Assembly (NCBI RefSeq): GCF_016584085.1 | Contig: NZ_NRSJ01000045.1 | Coordinates: forward strand, 1-62,462 | DNA from: Halochromatium glycolicum | GTDB lineage: Bacteria; Pseudomonadota; Gammaproteobacteria; Chromatiales; Chromatiaceae | Direction: 5' to 3' | DNA: 62,462 nt | In this document: positions 30,101 through 37,297 of the stretch, piece by piece | Numbering within the stretch: position 1 is the first letter of the stretch | How the letters are laid out: the number at the start of each line of letters is the position of its first letter | Translations under genes and position numbers: made by a program | The notes under the pieces: generated by a model | Told to the model about the DNA's origin: nothing | Database searches by the model: none | Seen by the model: only the letters and a program-made list of their open reading frames with translations

Positions 30101-30479
30101 CCAGCGGTGCGCGCAGGTTGCGCTCGATATCGACGACCAGCGCCTTCAGCGGCGACAGGTAGAGCACGCGGGTACCAGGGGCGCCGTCTTGCGAGGTGGC
30201 GTCGGCCGGATCACAGCGGGACCGGTCCGGAGCGTCGGGGGCATTGCCGCACGAGGCCGTGGCAGCACGGCCTGATCCCTCAGCGCTGCGGTCTGGCGCC
30301 GCCATCAGCCGGTCGATGGCCCACAGGAAGGCCGCCAGTGTCTTGCCGCTGCCGGTCGGCGCCGTGATCAGGACATGCTGCCCGGCGGCGATGATCGGCC
30401 AGCCGAGCGACTGCGCCTCGGTCGGGGCGTCGAAGTGGCGTTGGAACCAGAGCCGCGTCGCGGTGCTAAACATCTTCAT
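24147..30479 (-). CDS. lhr: Lhr-type large ATP-dependent helicase with low-complexity insertions
   Basis: Lhr is a superfamily 2 DNA-repair helicase. The N-terminal half has Walker A APTGSGKT (residues 40-47), the box VDEVH, SATVQPL, a helicase C domain with SLEMGIDMGAVDQV and QRVGRAGHGVGEVS, followed by the Lhr winged-helix core and the long C-terminal Lhr extension. At 2110 residues it is much longer than E. coli Lhr (about 1540). The excess is in low-complexity blocks: an Ala/Thr/Gln run (about 28140-28290), an Asn-Ala run (26794-26850), GVSEA repeats (25961-26020) and a Gly/Ser/Ala block (about 25490-25600). ATG at 30479 follows AAGGGGC; upstream in-frame codons look non-coding. Confidence 0.92.
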   Translation of the reverse strand: MKMFSTATRLWFQRHFDAPTEAQSLGWPIIAAGQHVLITAPTGSGKTLAAFLWAIDRLMAAPDRSAEGSGRAATASCGNAPDAPDRSRCDPADATSQDGAPGTRVLYLSPLKALVVDIERNLRAPLAGIARTAAAEGLAAPEHSAGPSVAIRTGDTPALERQRQLREPAEILVTTPESLYLLLGSRAAETLKTVETVIVDEVHALAATKRGAHLALSLERLSALVAASGRRDPQRIGLSATVQPLAEAARWLGGDRPVAIVDAASTPRLDLRVSVPVPDMERPVPLAPVQLASESFEEPSRELQLEPDPDPEGGPILGELYRREQQHPSENRLAEKGLWSALYPALLAEILAHRSTIIFVNSRGLCERLAQRLNELAAEMDALGDRPPGLEDAAALRDPTERAANDQGGAPPRRIPPAQPVLQGNSAADERPVPELVRAHHGSVSHQQRAEIEDALKQGRLRAIVATSSLEMGIDMGAVDQVLLVESPGSVARGLQRVGRAGHGVGEVSTGRLFPKYRGDLLECAVIAGRMREGVLEPLQIPCNALDVLAQQLVAHCVSAPRQVDELQGLVNRAGPYRALSREALVAVLEMLAGSYPASDFADLRPLLSWDRAADVLSPRKGAPMVSRLNAGTIPDRGLYGVHLGLEGPRIGELDEEMVFETRAGECILLGASSWRVEEISRDRVIVSPAPGEPGKLPFWRGDGPGRPVALGRAVGAFCRELSALASSAGATAQRTAQATAQATGYATAQTTTQTAVQATGRATAQTTAQTPVQTQAAEWIRQRTPLDPMAADNLAAYIQDQREATGEVPSDRTIVVERFRDELGDWRVCILTPFGAPVHGPWAMALQWQLERREGFEVQVMYTDDGIVLRLADGDALPELAELLPDPDEIEDRVTEQLADTALFASLFRENAGRALLLPRRSAKGRQPLWAQRLKAQNLLAVVRRYPAFPILLETYRQALSDRFDLPGLREVLSAVRSRTIRVHEVETRNASPFARSLVFAYVAAYIYEQDAPLAERRAQALTLDRGLLAELLGEAELRALIDPEVLEALERELQHLGPLEPDTEAWTDRTSGKAGEGACGQEPDAADEAAADSESTIAARPDWPASTAGTRRKRAAGRIEVPDRRARDADELHDLLRRLGDLTAMEVIDRCNSGRLAGRRSGRLADGPGRAESYPDEARRPGQSAVLASLAIEDNGCCAAKIAGTVDDASVANANANANANASADVLPSADVAAEALAWLESLQRQRRSVQVRIAGEARWIAAEDAGLYRDALGCVPPPGLPDAFIMPAEAPLEQLLRRYARTRGPFTSAEAARRFGLRPAQLEPVLRLLEGQGTLAQGEIRPSGSGPEWCDAEVLRQLRRRTLARARDQVAPVDGATLGRFLPAWQGIGDQRRGPDRLLEALIQLEGLTVTWSQLDRVLLPARVPGYRSEDLDLLAASGQILWVGRGAAGPKDGRIALYRPETAAVMLGGPGVEAAIPGPTDADAPEAGVSEAGVSEAGVSEAGQQAAGIRSSDADRGTSAIGADVASSGSASDPNHESEHAGAMSARIVAHLRRRGACFLFELQQVVERSLGLSGQGRERATFEEALWDLVWAGRITNDTFAPLRSLGAGARGQRAPGRTSRRRPSFGSGRRGAGGSAGGSAGGSTGGSAWGSGRAGTGAGVGAAGLAGGRWSLVADLAGIGIAPLPGFEPEAEVPDVDSGVQFGLGASAGADAEIMGPGTSRGRMAPGGGVDRQDGDRRAYKDRIHGVPRRAPSGPGSTSRAEASTETDNRGFGASVVSTGSSLGLGVDDGTDADPDASPRALAEGAVRSRASTEREQAETRALTTERLLLQVQMLLERYGLVSREVVAAEGLSGGFGPYYKVLKQLEEAGRVRRGYFVEGLAGAQFALPAAVERLRAARLDETPVEGFGDADVLILSAVDPANPYGTLLSWPESGGRMPEPSARRSRDGGARQLGAATQQRTAGLDRPRSTEKEDTGADAGTVATGVAMGTVPKRIAGAWVILVAGKPVLYLTASGRQLLTFPDSITDGGHELVPALAALPRVPSSGRKRRLIQHIDGIPALESPLREALLAAGFEVDHDALVPAHFAPDAASARRTQGRDRRH
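25961..26020. repeat. 15-bp in-frame tandem repeat inside lhr
   Basis: Three exact units of CTGCTTCCGAGACGC and a fourth diverged unit encode repeated GVSEA. The length of 15 bp keeps frame, so copy-number changes would not break the gene. Confidence 0.8.
26806..26841. repeat. Hexanucleotide repeat inside lhr
   Basis: Six units of (C/T)TGGCA in a row encode alternating Asn and Ala on the minus strand. Being a 6-bp unit, it can expand or shrink without a frameshift. Confidence 0.8.
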
Positions 30480-30637
30480 GCCCCTTGTGTGGGGGCGCGC
30501 GCTCAAATCCCCGCACCGGTTGTACCGCAAACGAACGCCCGCGCGATAATGGCAGCGATAGGACGGCCATTGAACCCGCCCGGGCCGGGCCGCTCCGGCT
30601 CGGTTTGACCTCAACCTCAAGATGACGGAATCCAATC

Positions 30638-31270
30638 ATGTCGACTCCGAATCCTCTAGAACCGAATCCGCGTCCGGCCGAACATCACCGCAGTCCCTTT
30701 AGCGGCCCGGCCGGTCTCATCGCCGGTCTGATCGCCGGTCTGATCCTCATGTTCCCGCTCGTCAGCCTCGCTGAAGATGCCCCCAACGACAATGGCGGCG
30801 GGGCCGAACAGAGCAGCCCATCAGAAGAGAGCGCCACGTCCAAGCAAGACGCCGCACCCGAACAGTCGGCTGAGCCGGACGAAGCCGGCCCAGCCCAGGA
30901 GGCGAGCGCGTCTGACGAGCCCGGCCGCCTCGGCGTCGAGCTGAATCGGCTCGAACAACTCGACGGCTCCTGCCGCGTCTACCTGGTCTTTCAGAACGGT
31001 CTCGGCACCCCCCTGGAGGCGTTGCAGCTCGAGCTGGTGCTATTCGATGACCAGGGCTTTATCCAACGCCGGTTGACGCTGGATGCGGCGCCAATCGCCG
31101 CCGACAAGACCAGCGTCAAGCTGTTCGATCTGGCTGACACCCAGTGCGACGAGATGGGTCGCATCCTCGTCAATGACCTGCTCGAGCTCGCCGGCCCCGA
31201 GGGTGAATTACCCAATGAGGTCTCTCAGCTCGAGCTATCGACGAAGCTCGAGGTCGAGCTGTTCAAATGA
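30638..31270 (+). CDS. Membrane-anchored periplasmic protein of the TonB/ExbB operon
   Basis: The 210-residue product has an N-terminal hydrophobic segment (GLIAGLIAGLILMFPLVSLAE) that is a signal peptide or anchor, an acidic Ser/Glu/Pro-rich linker (about 48-95), and a conserved-looking domain with GSCRVYLVFQNGLGTPLEAL, LVLFDDQGFIQRRL and DTQCDEMGRILVNDLL. Two cysteines could form a disulfide. Its stop overlaps the exbB start (ATGA). Similar proteins precede ExbB-like genes in other proteobacteria as I recall; their role is unknown, perhaps a periplasmic adaptor. Confidence 0.7.
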   Translation: MSTPNPLEPNPRPAEHHRSPFSGPAGLIAGLIAGLILMFPLVSLAEDAPNDNGGGAEQSSPSEESATSKQDAAPEQSAEPDEAGPAQEASASDEPGRLGVELNRLEQLDGSCRVYLVFQNGLGTPLEALQLELVLFDDQGFIQRRLTLDAAPIAADKTSVKLFDLADTQCDEMGRILVNDLLELAGPEGELPNEVSQLELSTKLEVELFK

Positions 31271-32277
31271 CAGACAGCGCTGGGACACCATCAGCGAGCC
31301 AGGCGACGGCAACGAGCAGTCCGGCCCCACCCGGAACGGAGCCCGAGATCAACACCGATCCGGCGATACCCACCGCCCAGCGCGCAGCAGATTCGGCGCC
31401 AGCAGATGCGCTGAATCCTTCTGCACAGGCGATCGATAGTGGTGCAAGCATCCCGGCCTCCTCCCCCGAGGCGTCGCCTTCGCCGGCCGGGTCCGGAACC
31501 GTCGCCACCGAGCTCGCCGACGGAATCGGAGCCTCTACAGGCTCACCGGAAGCAGGCATGCTCGGTGAAACCTTGGGGAATGGCGGGCCCGTGCTGCTCG
31601 TGCTCGCGTTGCTGTCGGTCGCCGCCCTGTCGATCCTGCTGGTCAAGCTGTGGCAGTTCGCGCGCCTGCGCCTGAATGCCAGCGAGCCAGCCGATCGCGC
31701 GCTGCGGTTTTGGTACCAGTACGCCCCGAGCAAGGCGCTCGCCGCAGTCGAGGGCAGCACGCAGCCGACCGCACGGTTACTGGAACAGGCCTTCCGCGGA
31801 CTGGCCTTGCCCAGCGTCGATATCCAATTGCTGCGCGAGGAGCTGACCCGCTTCGCCACCGCTCAGCTCGAGCAATTGCGTGCCTGGCTCAGGGCGCTCG
31901 AGGTGATTGCGGCCCTGAGTCCGCTGCTCGGGCTGCTCGGCACCGTGCTCGGGATGATCGAGGCGTTCCGCCAGTTGGAGCTGGCCGGCAGCCAGGTGAA
32001 TCCTGCCCTTTTGTCGGGGGGGATCTGGCAGGCCCTGCTAACGACCGCGGCCGGTCTCGGCGTCGCGATCCCGGTCGTCCTGCTGCATAGCTGGCTCGAA
32101 CGGCGGGTCGAGCGCTGCGGTCATCAGATGGAGGATGCGCTGACGCGGGTCTTTACCCGCGGCATTGTCGAGCCTCGCAGGCCGGATTCTGCCAACTCCA
32201 TCAGGAGCCCAGGCCTCGCCCCGAAAGAGGCCATCCCGAAGGAGCCCACCACCGCCGGCATCCGTCATGCACTTTGA
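31267..32277 (+). CDS. exbB: MotA/TolQ/ExbB proton-channel protein
   Basis: The 336-residue protein has a long polar, Ala/Ser/Pro-rich N-terminus (1-100), a first transmembrane helix (VLLVLALLSVAALSILLVKL), then the TolQ/ExbB core with LEVIAALSPLLGLLGTVLGM and IWQALLTTAAGLGVAIPVVL. With ExbD it forms the proton-driven motor that energises TonB. It overlaps its neighbours on both sides, as expected in a translationally coupled operon. Confidence 0.92.
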   Translation: MTDSAGTPSASQATATSSPAPPGTEPEINTDPAIPTAQRAADSAPADALNPSAQAIDSGASIPASSPEASPSPAGSGTVATELADGIGASTGSPEAGMLGETLGNGGPVLLVLALLSVAALSILLVKLWQFARLRLNASEPADRALRFWYQYAPSKALAAVEGSTQPTARLLEQAFRGLALPSVDIQLLREELTRFATAQLEQLRAWLRALEVIAALSPLLGLLGTVLGMIEAFRQLELAGSQVNPALLSGGIWQALLTTAAGLGVAIPVVLLHSWLERRVERCGHQMEDALTRVFTRGIVEPRRPDSANSIRSPGLAPKEAIPKEPTTAGIRHAL

Positions 32278-32653
32278 ACTGCCGCGGCCACCGCGCCGGC
32301 GCCTGATCACCCTCACCCCACTGATCGACGTGGTCTTCATCCTACTGCTGTTCTTCATGCTCGCCTCACGCCTGACTCAGCTCGACGCCATTCCGGTCGA
32401 TGCGCCCGCGCGTGCCCAGGCGGCGACCCCGACCCCAGCGTTGCTCCTGCGCATCCATGCCGATGGGCAGCTCGATCTGAACGGCGAGCCGATCCCCGCA
32501 GGCGAGCTCGAGCCAGCGCTCAGCGGCTGGCTGGAGCGCGCACCAACATTGCGCGTGCTGTTGCAACCAGCCGATCAGGTGCCATTGCAGACGACCCTAG
32601 GTGTGTTCGACAGGGTCGCTGCCGCCGGCGTGACGATCCTGCGGCTGCAGTAG
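32267..32653 (+). CDS. exbD: ExbD/TolR-family protein, first copy
   Basis: Starting at ATG 32267, the 128-residue protein shows the ExbD pattern: a short cytoplasmic basic segment (RPPRRRLITLTPLIDVVF), a transmembrane helix with the proton-carrying Asp in PLIDVVFILLLFFML, and a small periplasmic domain. It overlaps exbB by 11 bp. Upstream in-frame codons lie inside exbB and are unlikely starts. Confidence 0.9.
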   Translation: MHFELPRPPRRRLITLTPLIDVVFILLLFFMLASRLTQLDAIPVDAPARAQAATPTPALLLRIHADGQLDLNGEPIPAGELEPALSGWLERAPTLRVLLQPADQVPLQTTLGVFDRVAAAGVTILRLQ

Positions 32654-32687
32654 CCGCTACACTCAATCGTCGATTGATACCAGCGTT

Positions 32688-33161
32688 ATGCGATTCAACG
32701 AACCTCATCAGCCACGCGACCTCGAAGACACCTTGATCCCGTTGATCAATGTCGTGTTCCTGATGCTGATCTTCTTCATGCTTGCCGGACAGGTGCGCGC
32801 GCCGGACGCCCTCCGTATCGAGCCACCCCGCTCGGACCAAGGCCAGTCGGACAGTACCGGCGCAATCCTGGTCCTGCTCGACGCGTCCGGCCGAGTGGCT
32901 TTAGACGGCGAGGTGCTCGCCGATGAGGTGCTCGCTGAACGGATCAGTCAGCGCCTCGCCGCCTGGCGCGCAACCCAGCAACAGGCAGGCGGCTCCAGCG
33001 CGCCGGAAACAGTCTCCACTGACGCGGCTTCCACCGCGCCAACCGTCACCCTGAAAGCGGATGCCCAGGTACGCCATCGGCAGCTGCGCCAGCTGCTCGA
33101 TCAGCTGCGCGCGGCCGGGGTCGAGCAGGTGCAGCTGCTGTCACAGCCCGCTGCGCGCTGA
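32688..33161 (+). CDS. exbD: ExbD/TolR-family protein, second copy
   Basis: A second ExbD of 157 residues, with RDLEDTLIPLINVVFLMLIF as its membrane start. The usual Asp of the helix is replaced by Asn (PLINVVFLMLIFFML), while copy 1 keeps Asp. Two-ExbD systems are known in several proteobacteria. The periplasmic domain has a Ser/Ala/Thr-rich loop around residues 95-125. Confidence 0.88.
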   Translation: MRFNEPHQPRDLEDTLIPLINVVFLMLIFFMLAGQVRAPDALRIEPPRSDQGQSDSTGAILVLLDASGRVALDGEVLADEVLAERISQRLAAWRATQQQAGGSSAPETVSTDAASTAPTVTLKADAQVRHRQLRQLLDQLRAAGVEQVQLLSQPAAR

Positions 33162-33174
33162 ACGGGGTATCAGC

Positions 33175-34260
33175 ATGGAGATCACCCCCCGACAATGGCT
33201 GGTCGCTCTATTGATTGCTGGCCTTGCGCATGCAGCGCTCGCCTATGCGCTGGTGCAGGCAACGATGCCGATCGCTGCGGCGCCGAACGGCATCCGGCTC
33301 GAGCTCGGTACGGGCGACCACCCAGCGCCGCGCGGGTCGGATGCTGAGCAGGGCGGCGGTGCGCTGCGGCCGGTGCCGGCCGAGCACGGCAACGAGATTA
33401 CTCAGGCCCTTGAGCCGCTGGGCGCTGAGGCGCTGAGCGCCGAGCTGGATTCGGACCACCCCGTTGAGCGCCTTACTGAGGACCGAGTCGAGACCCGACC
33501 CCCGAACGAGCAGCTCGTTGCTAAGGCGGCCCCCAACAGGCCTGTTCCCAGGCCAGCATCCAAGCCGATGCGAGCGCCAAGACCCGAGCTATCTGAGAAG
33601 CCAGCGCCGACCCGACAGGTGGGCGAACCGCCAGCGGCATCTGCACATCAGCAGAGGCCGCACCAACGCGAGCTGAGTACCGAGCCGCTGCGGCGCAGCA
33701 CGACAAGCGATGACCATCGCGAGGAGGCCATAGCGACGGCCCGCACCGAGGTCGCCGGTCGCCGGAGCACCTTGCGCAGCACGTCAGCCAACACTGCGCC
33801 GCAGTCAGGCAGGACCACCAGCTCCACCCCTGCTTCGACCCTGCCAGAAGCCGGGCACGGCGGCGCAGACGGTCAGCATGAAGGGAGCCGCGGCCGAGCG
33901 GATGGCAGCGACGGCGGCCGAGGCAAAGGTGGAAGTGGAAACCGTCCCAGCGGAGGCGGCAGCAGCAAAGCCGACGCCCGCAACTACTACGGTCGGCTCG
34001 CGACCTGGCTCGCACGGCACAAACGCTACCCGTTGCAGGCACGCCGTCTCGGCCAGGAAGGGACTGTTAAGGTGACCTTCACCGTCTCACGCAGCGGGCG
34101 GGTGCTGGCCAAGCACATCACTCAGAGCTCTGGTCATCCGTTGCTGGATTCTGAAGCCCAAGCGATGTTGGATCGCGCTTCCCCGCTGCCGAGGATTCCG
34201 GCGAGCCTAGGCCGTGACAGCCTGACCATCAGCTTGCCGGTGGCATTCGCGCTGCGGTGA
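33175..34260 (+). CDS. tonB: TonB-family energy transducer
   Basis: The 361-residue protein has a short cytoplasmic start, one transmembrane anchor (WLVALLIAGLAHAALAYAL), a long disordered Arg/Pro/Ala/Glu-rich periplasmic linker (40-270) with a Gly-rich stretch, and a C-terminal TonB domain: NYYGRLATWLARHKRYPLQA, then GTVKVTFTVSRSGRVL and HPLLDSEAQAMLDRASPLP. The YP motif contacting TonB boxes is present (RYPLQARR). It is the last gene of the operon. No TonB-dependent receptor lies nearby, so the cargo is unknown; the iron region in this window is a plausible but unproven link. Confidence 0.92.
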   Translation: MEITPRQWLVALLIAGLAHAALAYALVQATMPIAAAPNGIRLELGTGDHPAPRGSDAEQGGGALRPVPAEHGNEITQALEPLGAEALSAELDSDHPVERLTEDRVETRPPNEQLVAKAAPNRPVPRPASKPMRAPRPELSEKPAPTRQVGEPPAASAHQQRPHQRELSTEPLRRSTTSDDHREEAIATARTEVAGRRSTLRSTSANTAPQSGRTTSSTPASTLPEAGHGGADGQHEGSRGRADGSDGGRGKGGSGNRPSGGGSSKADARNYYGRLATWLARHKRYPLQARRLGQEGTVKVTFTVSRSGRVLAKHITQSSGHPLLDSEAQAMLDRASPLPRIPASLGRDSLTISLPVAFALR

Positions 34261-34353
34261 GGATCTCGAAGGATCCCCACTGAATGGCATGAACGGCAGT
34301 CTGTCGCTCGCGCGCCCATCCCGCCGCAAGCTGGACAGGCTCAGCCAACGCTG

Positions 34354-35049
34354 TCATTGCCGATGAGTTCGTCTGGTCCAAGCGTCAAGACCAATCACGA
34401 TGATGCCGACCACCGCGGCCAGCCCTGGCACCAACCACAGCGGATCAATCAGTCCCAGCCGCAAGACGGCCGATATCAGGCACCAGAGGATCGGCACCGG
34501 CATCAACAGCAGCCGCAGCCTTGGGGCCATCAGCGCGGCGAGGCCGAGCGTCCCGATCGCCGTCGTATCCGGGGCGGTGCCAAACAGCGCAACCATGGAC
34601 CACGCTCGGCCAGCTGCCAGTTCGACGAGCGGCAGCACCAGCACCGCGAATGTCAGCATGCCGTAGCCAAGCCATCGGCCCGGACCGAGCCGATCCGTCA
34701 CCAAGCGCGGCGCTGGCTCCGGATACATCAAGGCTGCAGCGGCCAGCAGCAACCCGCTCTGTAACGCGAAGGCGAGCGCGAAGAGCTCGGCCGCCCAGAG
34801 CAGTGGCGCCAGCATCTCGATCTGGTAGGCCCAACTGATCCAGAGCCAGCTCGCTCCGAAGGCGGCGAGCACGACCCGCTGGCGCCAGCGTCTAGGCTGC
34901 CACAGCAGCCACAGCGACAGGATGCCACTGAAACCGCCAACGATCACGGCGAGACCAAAGCGCAGGTTGTAGCGCTCGGCCAGGCGCAGGAAGGTCTCCT
35001 GCGTGAACGGCAGAAAGTCGGTGATCGAGTAGCTCAGCCAGTCAGCCAT
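34354..35049 (-). CDS. DUF6064-like integral membrane protein
   Basis: The 231-residue protein begins MADWLSYSITDFLPFTQETF, as in DUF6064 proteins, followed by about six hydrophobic helices (for example FGLAVIVGGFSGILSLWLL and LLMPVPILWCLISAVLRLGL). The family has no known function. It converges with tonB and lies 48 bp beyond the aldo/keto reductase start side. Confidence 0.6.
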   Translation of the reverse strand: MADWLSYSITDFLPFTQETFLRLAERYNLRFGLAVIVGGFSGILSLWLLWQPRRWRQRVVLAAFGASWLWISWAYQIEMLAPLLWAAELFALAFALQSGLLLAAAALMYPEPAPRLVTDRLGPGRWLGYGMLTFAVLVLPLVELAAGRAWSMVALFGTAPDTTAIGTLGLAALMAPRLRLLLMPVPILWCLISAVLRLGLIDPLWLVPGLAAVVGIIVIGLDAWTRRTHRQ

Positions 35050-35097
35050 TGCTCAACGCCCGCTTGGTGACTCGGCAAGCCAGATTTCGGCCGTCTT

Positions 35098-36012
35098 TCA
35101 GAGCGCTGCGAAGTCGGCGGCCATCCGGCGGCGCAGCGCCGCATCGGGCAGAGGCTCCGTGGCAGCGGCCATATTCTCCCGCATGTGCGCGACCTGGCTG
35201 GTCGCCGGGATCGCGCAGGTCACGGCCGGATGAGAAACGATGAACTTCAGCAGGGCCTGTGCCCAGGTCTTGCAGCCGATCGCGGCGGCCCAGCTCGGTA
35301 GAGGATGGCCTTCGGCTCGATGGATGAGCGCCTTGCGCCGGAACGGCCGGTTGGCGATGACGGCAATCCCGCGCTCCTGGGCCAGCGGAAGCAACCTTTG
35401 CTCGGCCTCACGGTCGACGATATTGTAGGTCAGCTGAACGAAATCGACTGGCTCATCGCGCATCACCTGCTCGAGCTCGGCATGCCGCCGCCCGTGCGAG
35501 GTCGTCACCCCGATGTAGCGTACCCGTCCCTCGGCCTTCATCTGCTTCAGCGTCTCCAGATGCGCGGACCAAGCGAGCAGATTATGGACCTGGAGCAGAT
35601 CAAACCGATCCACGCCCCAGAGGTCTTGTGATTCGGCGATCTCGCTCGGTCCGGCCCGACCGGAACTGGTCCACACCTTGGTCGCCGAGAACAGGCCCTG
35701 GGTCTGGTCGAGCCGCGGCAGCACATGGCCGAGCACCGCCTCCGCCGAGCCGTACATCGGCGAGGAATCGATCATGCCGCCGCCGGCTGCGAAGAAGGCG
35801 CGGAGGATCTCGGTTCGGACTGCCAAGGCATCCGGATCATCGCCGACATTGAAGGTGATCCAGGTGCCCATGCCGACGACCGGCACCCGCTCGCCGCTGC
35901 TCGGGATCGGCTTGGTCAGCGCAAGTGCAGCGGACGAGGCCGAGACTGGATAGCCGTTCGCCGCCAACGCGGCGGTGGCAAGTTGCAGAAAGCGTCGGCG
36001 GGTGAGCTTCAT
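35098..36012 (-). CDS. Tat-exported aldo/keto reductase
   Basis: The 304-residue protein starts with a twin-arginine signal (TRRRFLQLATAALA) and continues as an aldo/keto reductase barrel: GMGTWITFNVG, catalytic Asp/Tyr in DSSPMYGSAEAVLG, Lys in SATKVW, YIGVTTSHGRRHAELEQVM and a C-terminal SQVAHMRENM. Export is unusual for the superfamily but occurs in a known subgroup. The start at 36012 is chosen because the Tat motif follows directly. Confidence 0.88.
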   Translation of the reverse strand: MKLTRRRFLQLATAALAANGYPVSASSAALALTKPIPSSGERVPVVGMGTWITFNVGDDPDALAVRTEILRAFFAAGGGMIDSSPMYGSAEAVLGHVLPRLDQTQGLFSATKVWTSSGRAGPSEIAESQDLWGVDRFDLLQVHNLLAWSAHLETLKQMKAEGRVRYIGVTTSHGRRHAELEQVMRDEPVDFVQLTYNIVDREAEQRLLPLAQERGIAVIANRPFRRKALIHRAEGHPLPSWAAAIGCKTWAQALLKFIVSHPAVTCAIPATSQVAHMRENMAAATEPLPDAALRRRMAADFAAL

Positions 36013-36296
36013 CTTCGCCAATGATCGACCCTCACAGTTGCCGTCGTTCAGGCATCCGACAGGCCAGACGCGCCCGAGTTGCGAATACTGTTCGCCATTC
36101 GCGTCGAAAGCCGTTGGCTGTGGGCCCTCCCGCCCAGCGATCCGATCATCATGCTTCCTTTGCCAACACAAGCCGTTGCACACTCGCACAAGCCCGGACC
36201 CCCACTGCGGAGAGGACGACACACCGATGCAAAGCTCCAAGCCGGTTCAGATGGCAGCGGCGCCCGCAGCCGACCAGCGATGGGAAAGCGAACCTC

Positions 36297-37259
36297 ATGA
36301 TGCCGCAGACTGATGCACGCTCGACCATCGCGCTGATCAATTGCCTGCTGTGCTTCGTCCGGCGTGTCCTGCAGCACTTCAGCCGTAATCGGGGCCTGCT
36401 GCTCGCGGGCGGTGTCGGCTACAACATCCTGTTGTCGATCATCCCGCTGTTCGCAGTGCTGGCGGTCACCCTCTCGCACGTGGTCAGCGAAGAGCGGCTG
36501 CTCGAGGTGATCGCCCTGCAGGCGCGCTTGTTGACGCCGGGGCGCTCAGAGCTGCTCATGGAATCCCTGCGCTCGCTCCTCGCCCAACGCCAGATGATCG
36601 GCTGGGTCGGCTTCGGCGTCATGCTGTTCTTCAGCTCCCTTGCATTCCGGATGCTCGATGATGCCTTCGCGATCATCTTCCATCGCCATCGGCGCTCCAG
36701 GTCGCGGCGTTTCTGGGTCGCTGTGCTCCTGCCCTACCTCTACGTTGCCGCGCTCGGCGTCGCGCTGTTCGGGCTGACCGGCTTGGTCGCACTCTTCAAT
36801 GCGATGGACAGGCTCGATCTCAGTCTGCTGGGCGTGCATTTGCCGCTCTCGGCCGCGGCCGTATTCGGGCTCTGGGCGTCGAGCTTCTTGGGCGTCGCGG
36901 TGCTCTGCGCCTCGGTCTACAAGATCCTGCCGGTGGTGCCGATCCATACCGGTCGCGCCTTGGTCGGCGGATTGGTCGCGGCAGCGCTCTCGGAGCTCAT
37001 CCGGCTTGCGTTGGTCTGGTGGTTCGCCAAGGTCTCGATGGTCAACCTCGTCTACGGCTCGCTCGGCACCGTGGTCATCCTGCTGCTCTATCTAGAGGCC
37101 GCCGCGGCCATCTTGCTACTCGGCGCGCAGGTGATCGCCGAGCTCGAGCGCAGTGCCGAGGCGGGCCTGCACTGGCATCAAGACCCGGACTCGGACGCAG
37201 AGCCAAAGCTCAGTTCTGACTGCACGCCGGCACTGTTCAGCCGTGATGCGAGCGATTAG
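36297..37259 (+). CDS. yihY: YihY/BrkB-family integral membrane protein
   Basis: The 320-residue protein has the YihY/UPF0761 pattern: RNRGLLLAGGVGYNILLSII near the start, six hydrophobic helices, and YKILPVVPIHTGRALVGGLV and VYGSLGTVVILLLYLEAAAA later. The family was once annotated as ribonuclease BN, which is wrong; its role in the membrane is unknown. ATG at 36297 has GGGAAAG upstream; the long in-frame extension before it looks non-coding. Confidence 0.9.
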   Translation: MMPQTDARSTIALINCLLCFVRRVLQHFSRNRGLLLAGGVGYNILLSIIPLFAVLAVTLSHVVSEERLLEVIALQARLLTPGRSELLMESLRSLLAQRQMIGWVGFGVMLFFSSLAFRMLDDAFAIIFHRHRRSRSRRFWVAVLLPYLYVAALGVALFGLTGLVALFNAMDRLDLSLLGVHLPLSAAAVFGLWASSFLGVAVLCASVYKILPVVPIHTGRALVGGLVAAALSELIRLALVWWFAKVSMVNLVYGSLGTVVILLLYLEAAAAILLLGAQVIAELERSAEAGLHWHQDPDSDAEPKLSSDCTPALFSRDASD

Positions 37260-37297
37260 CATCGGCTCGAGCTAGCCAAACCTCGGAGCCGACCCTG

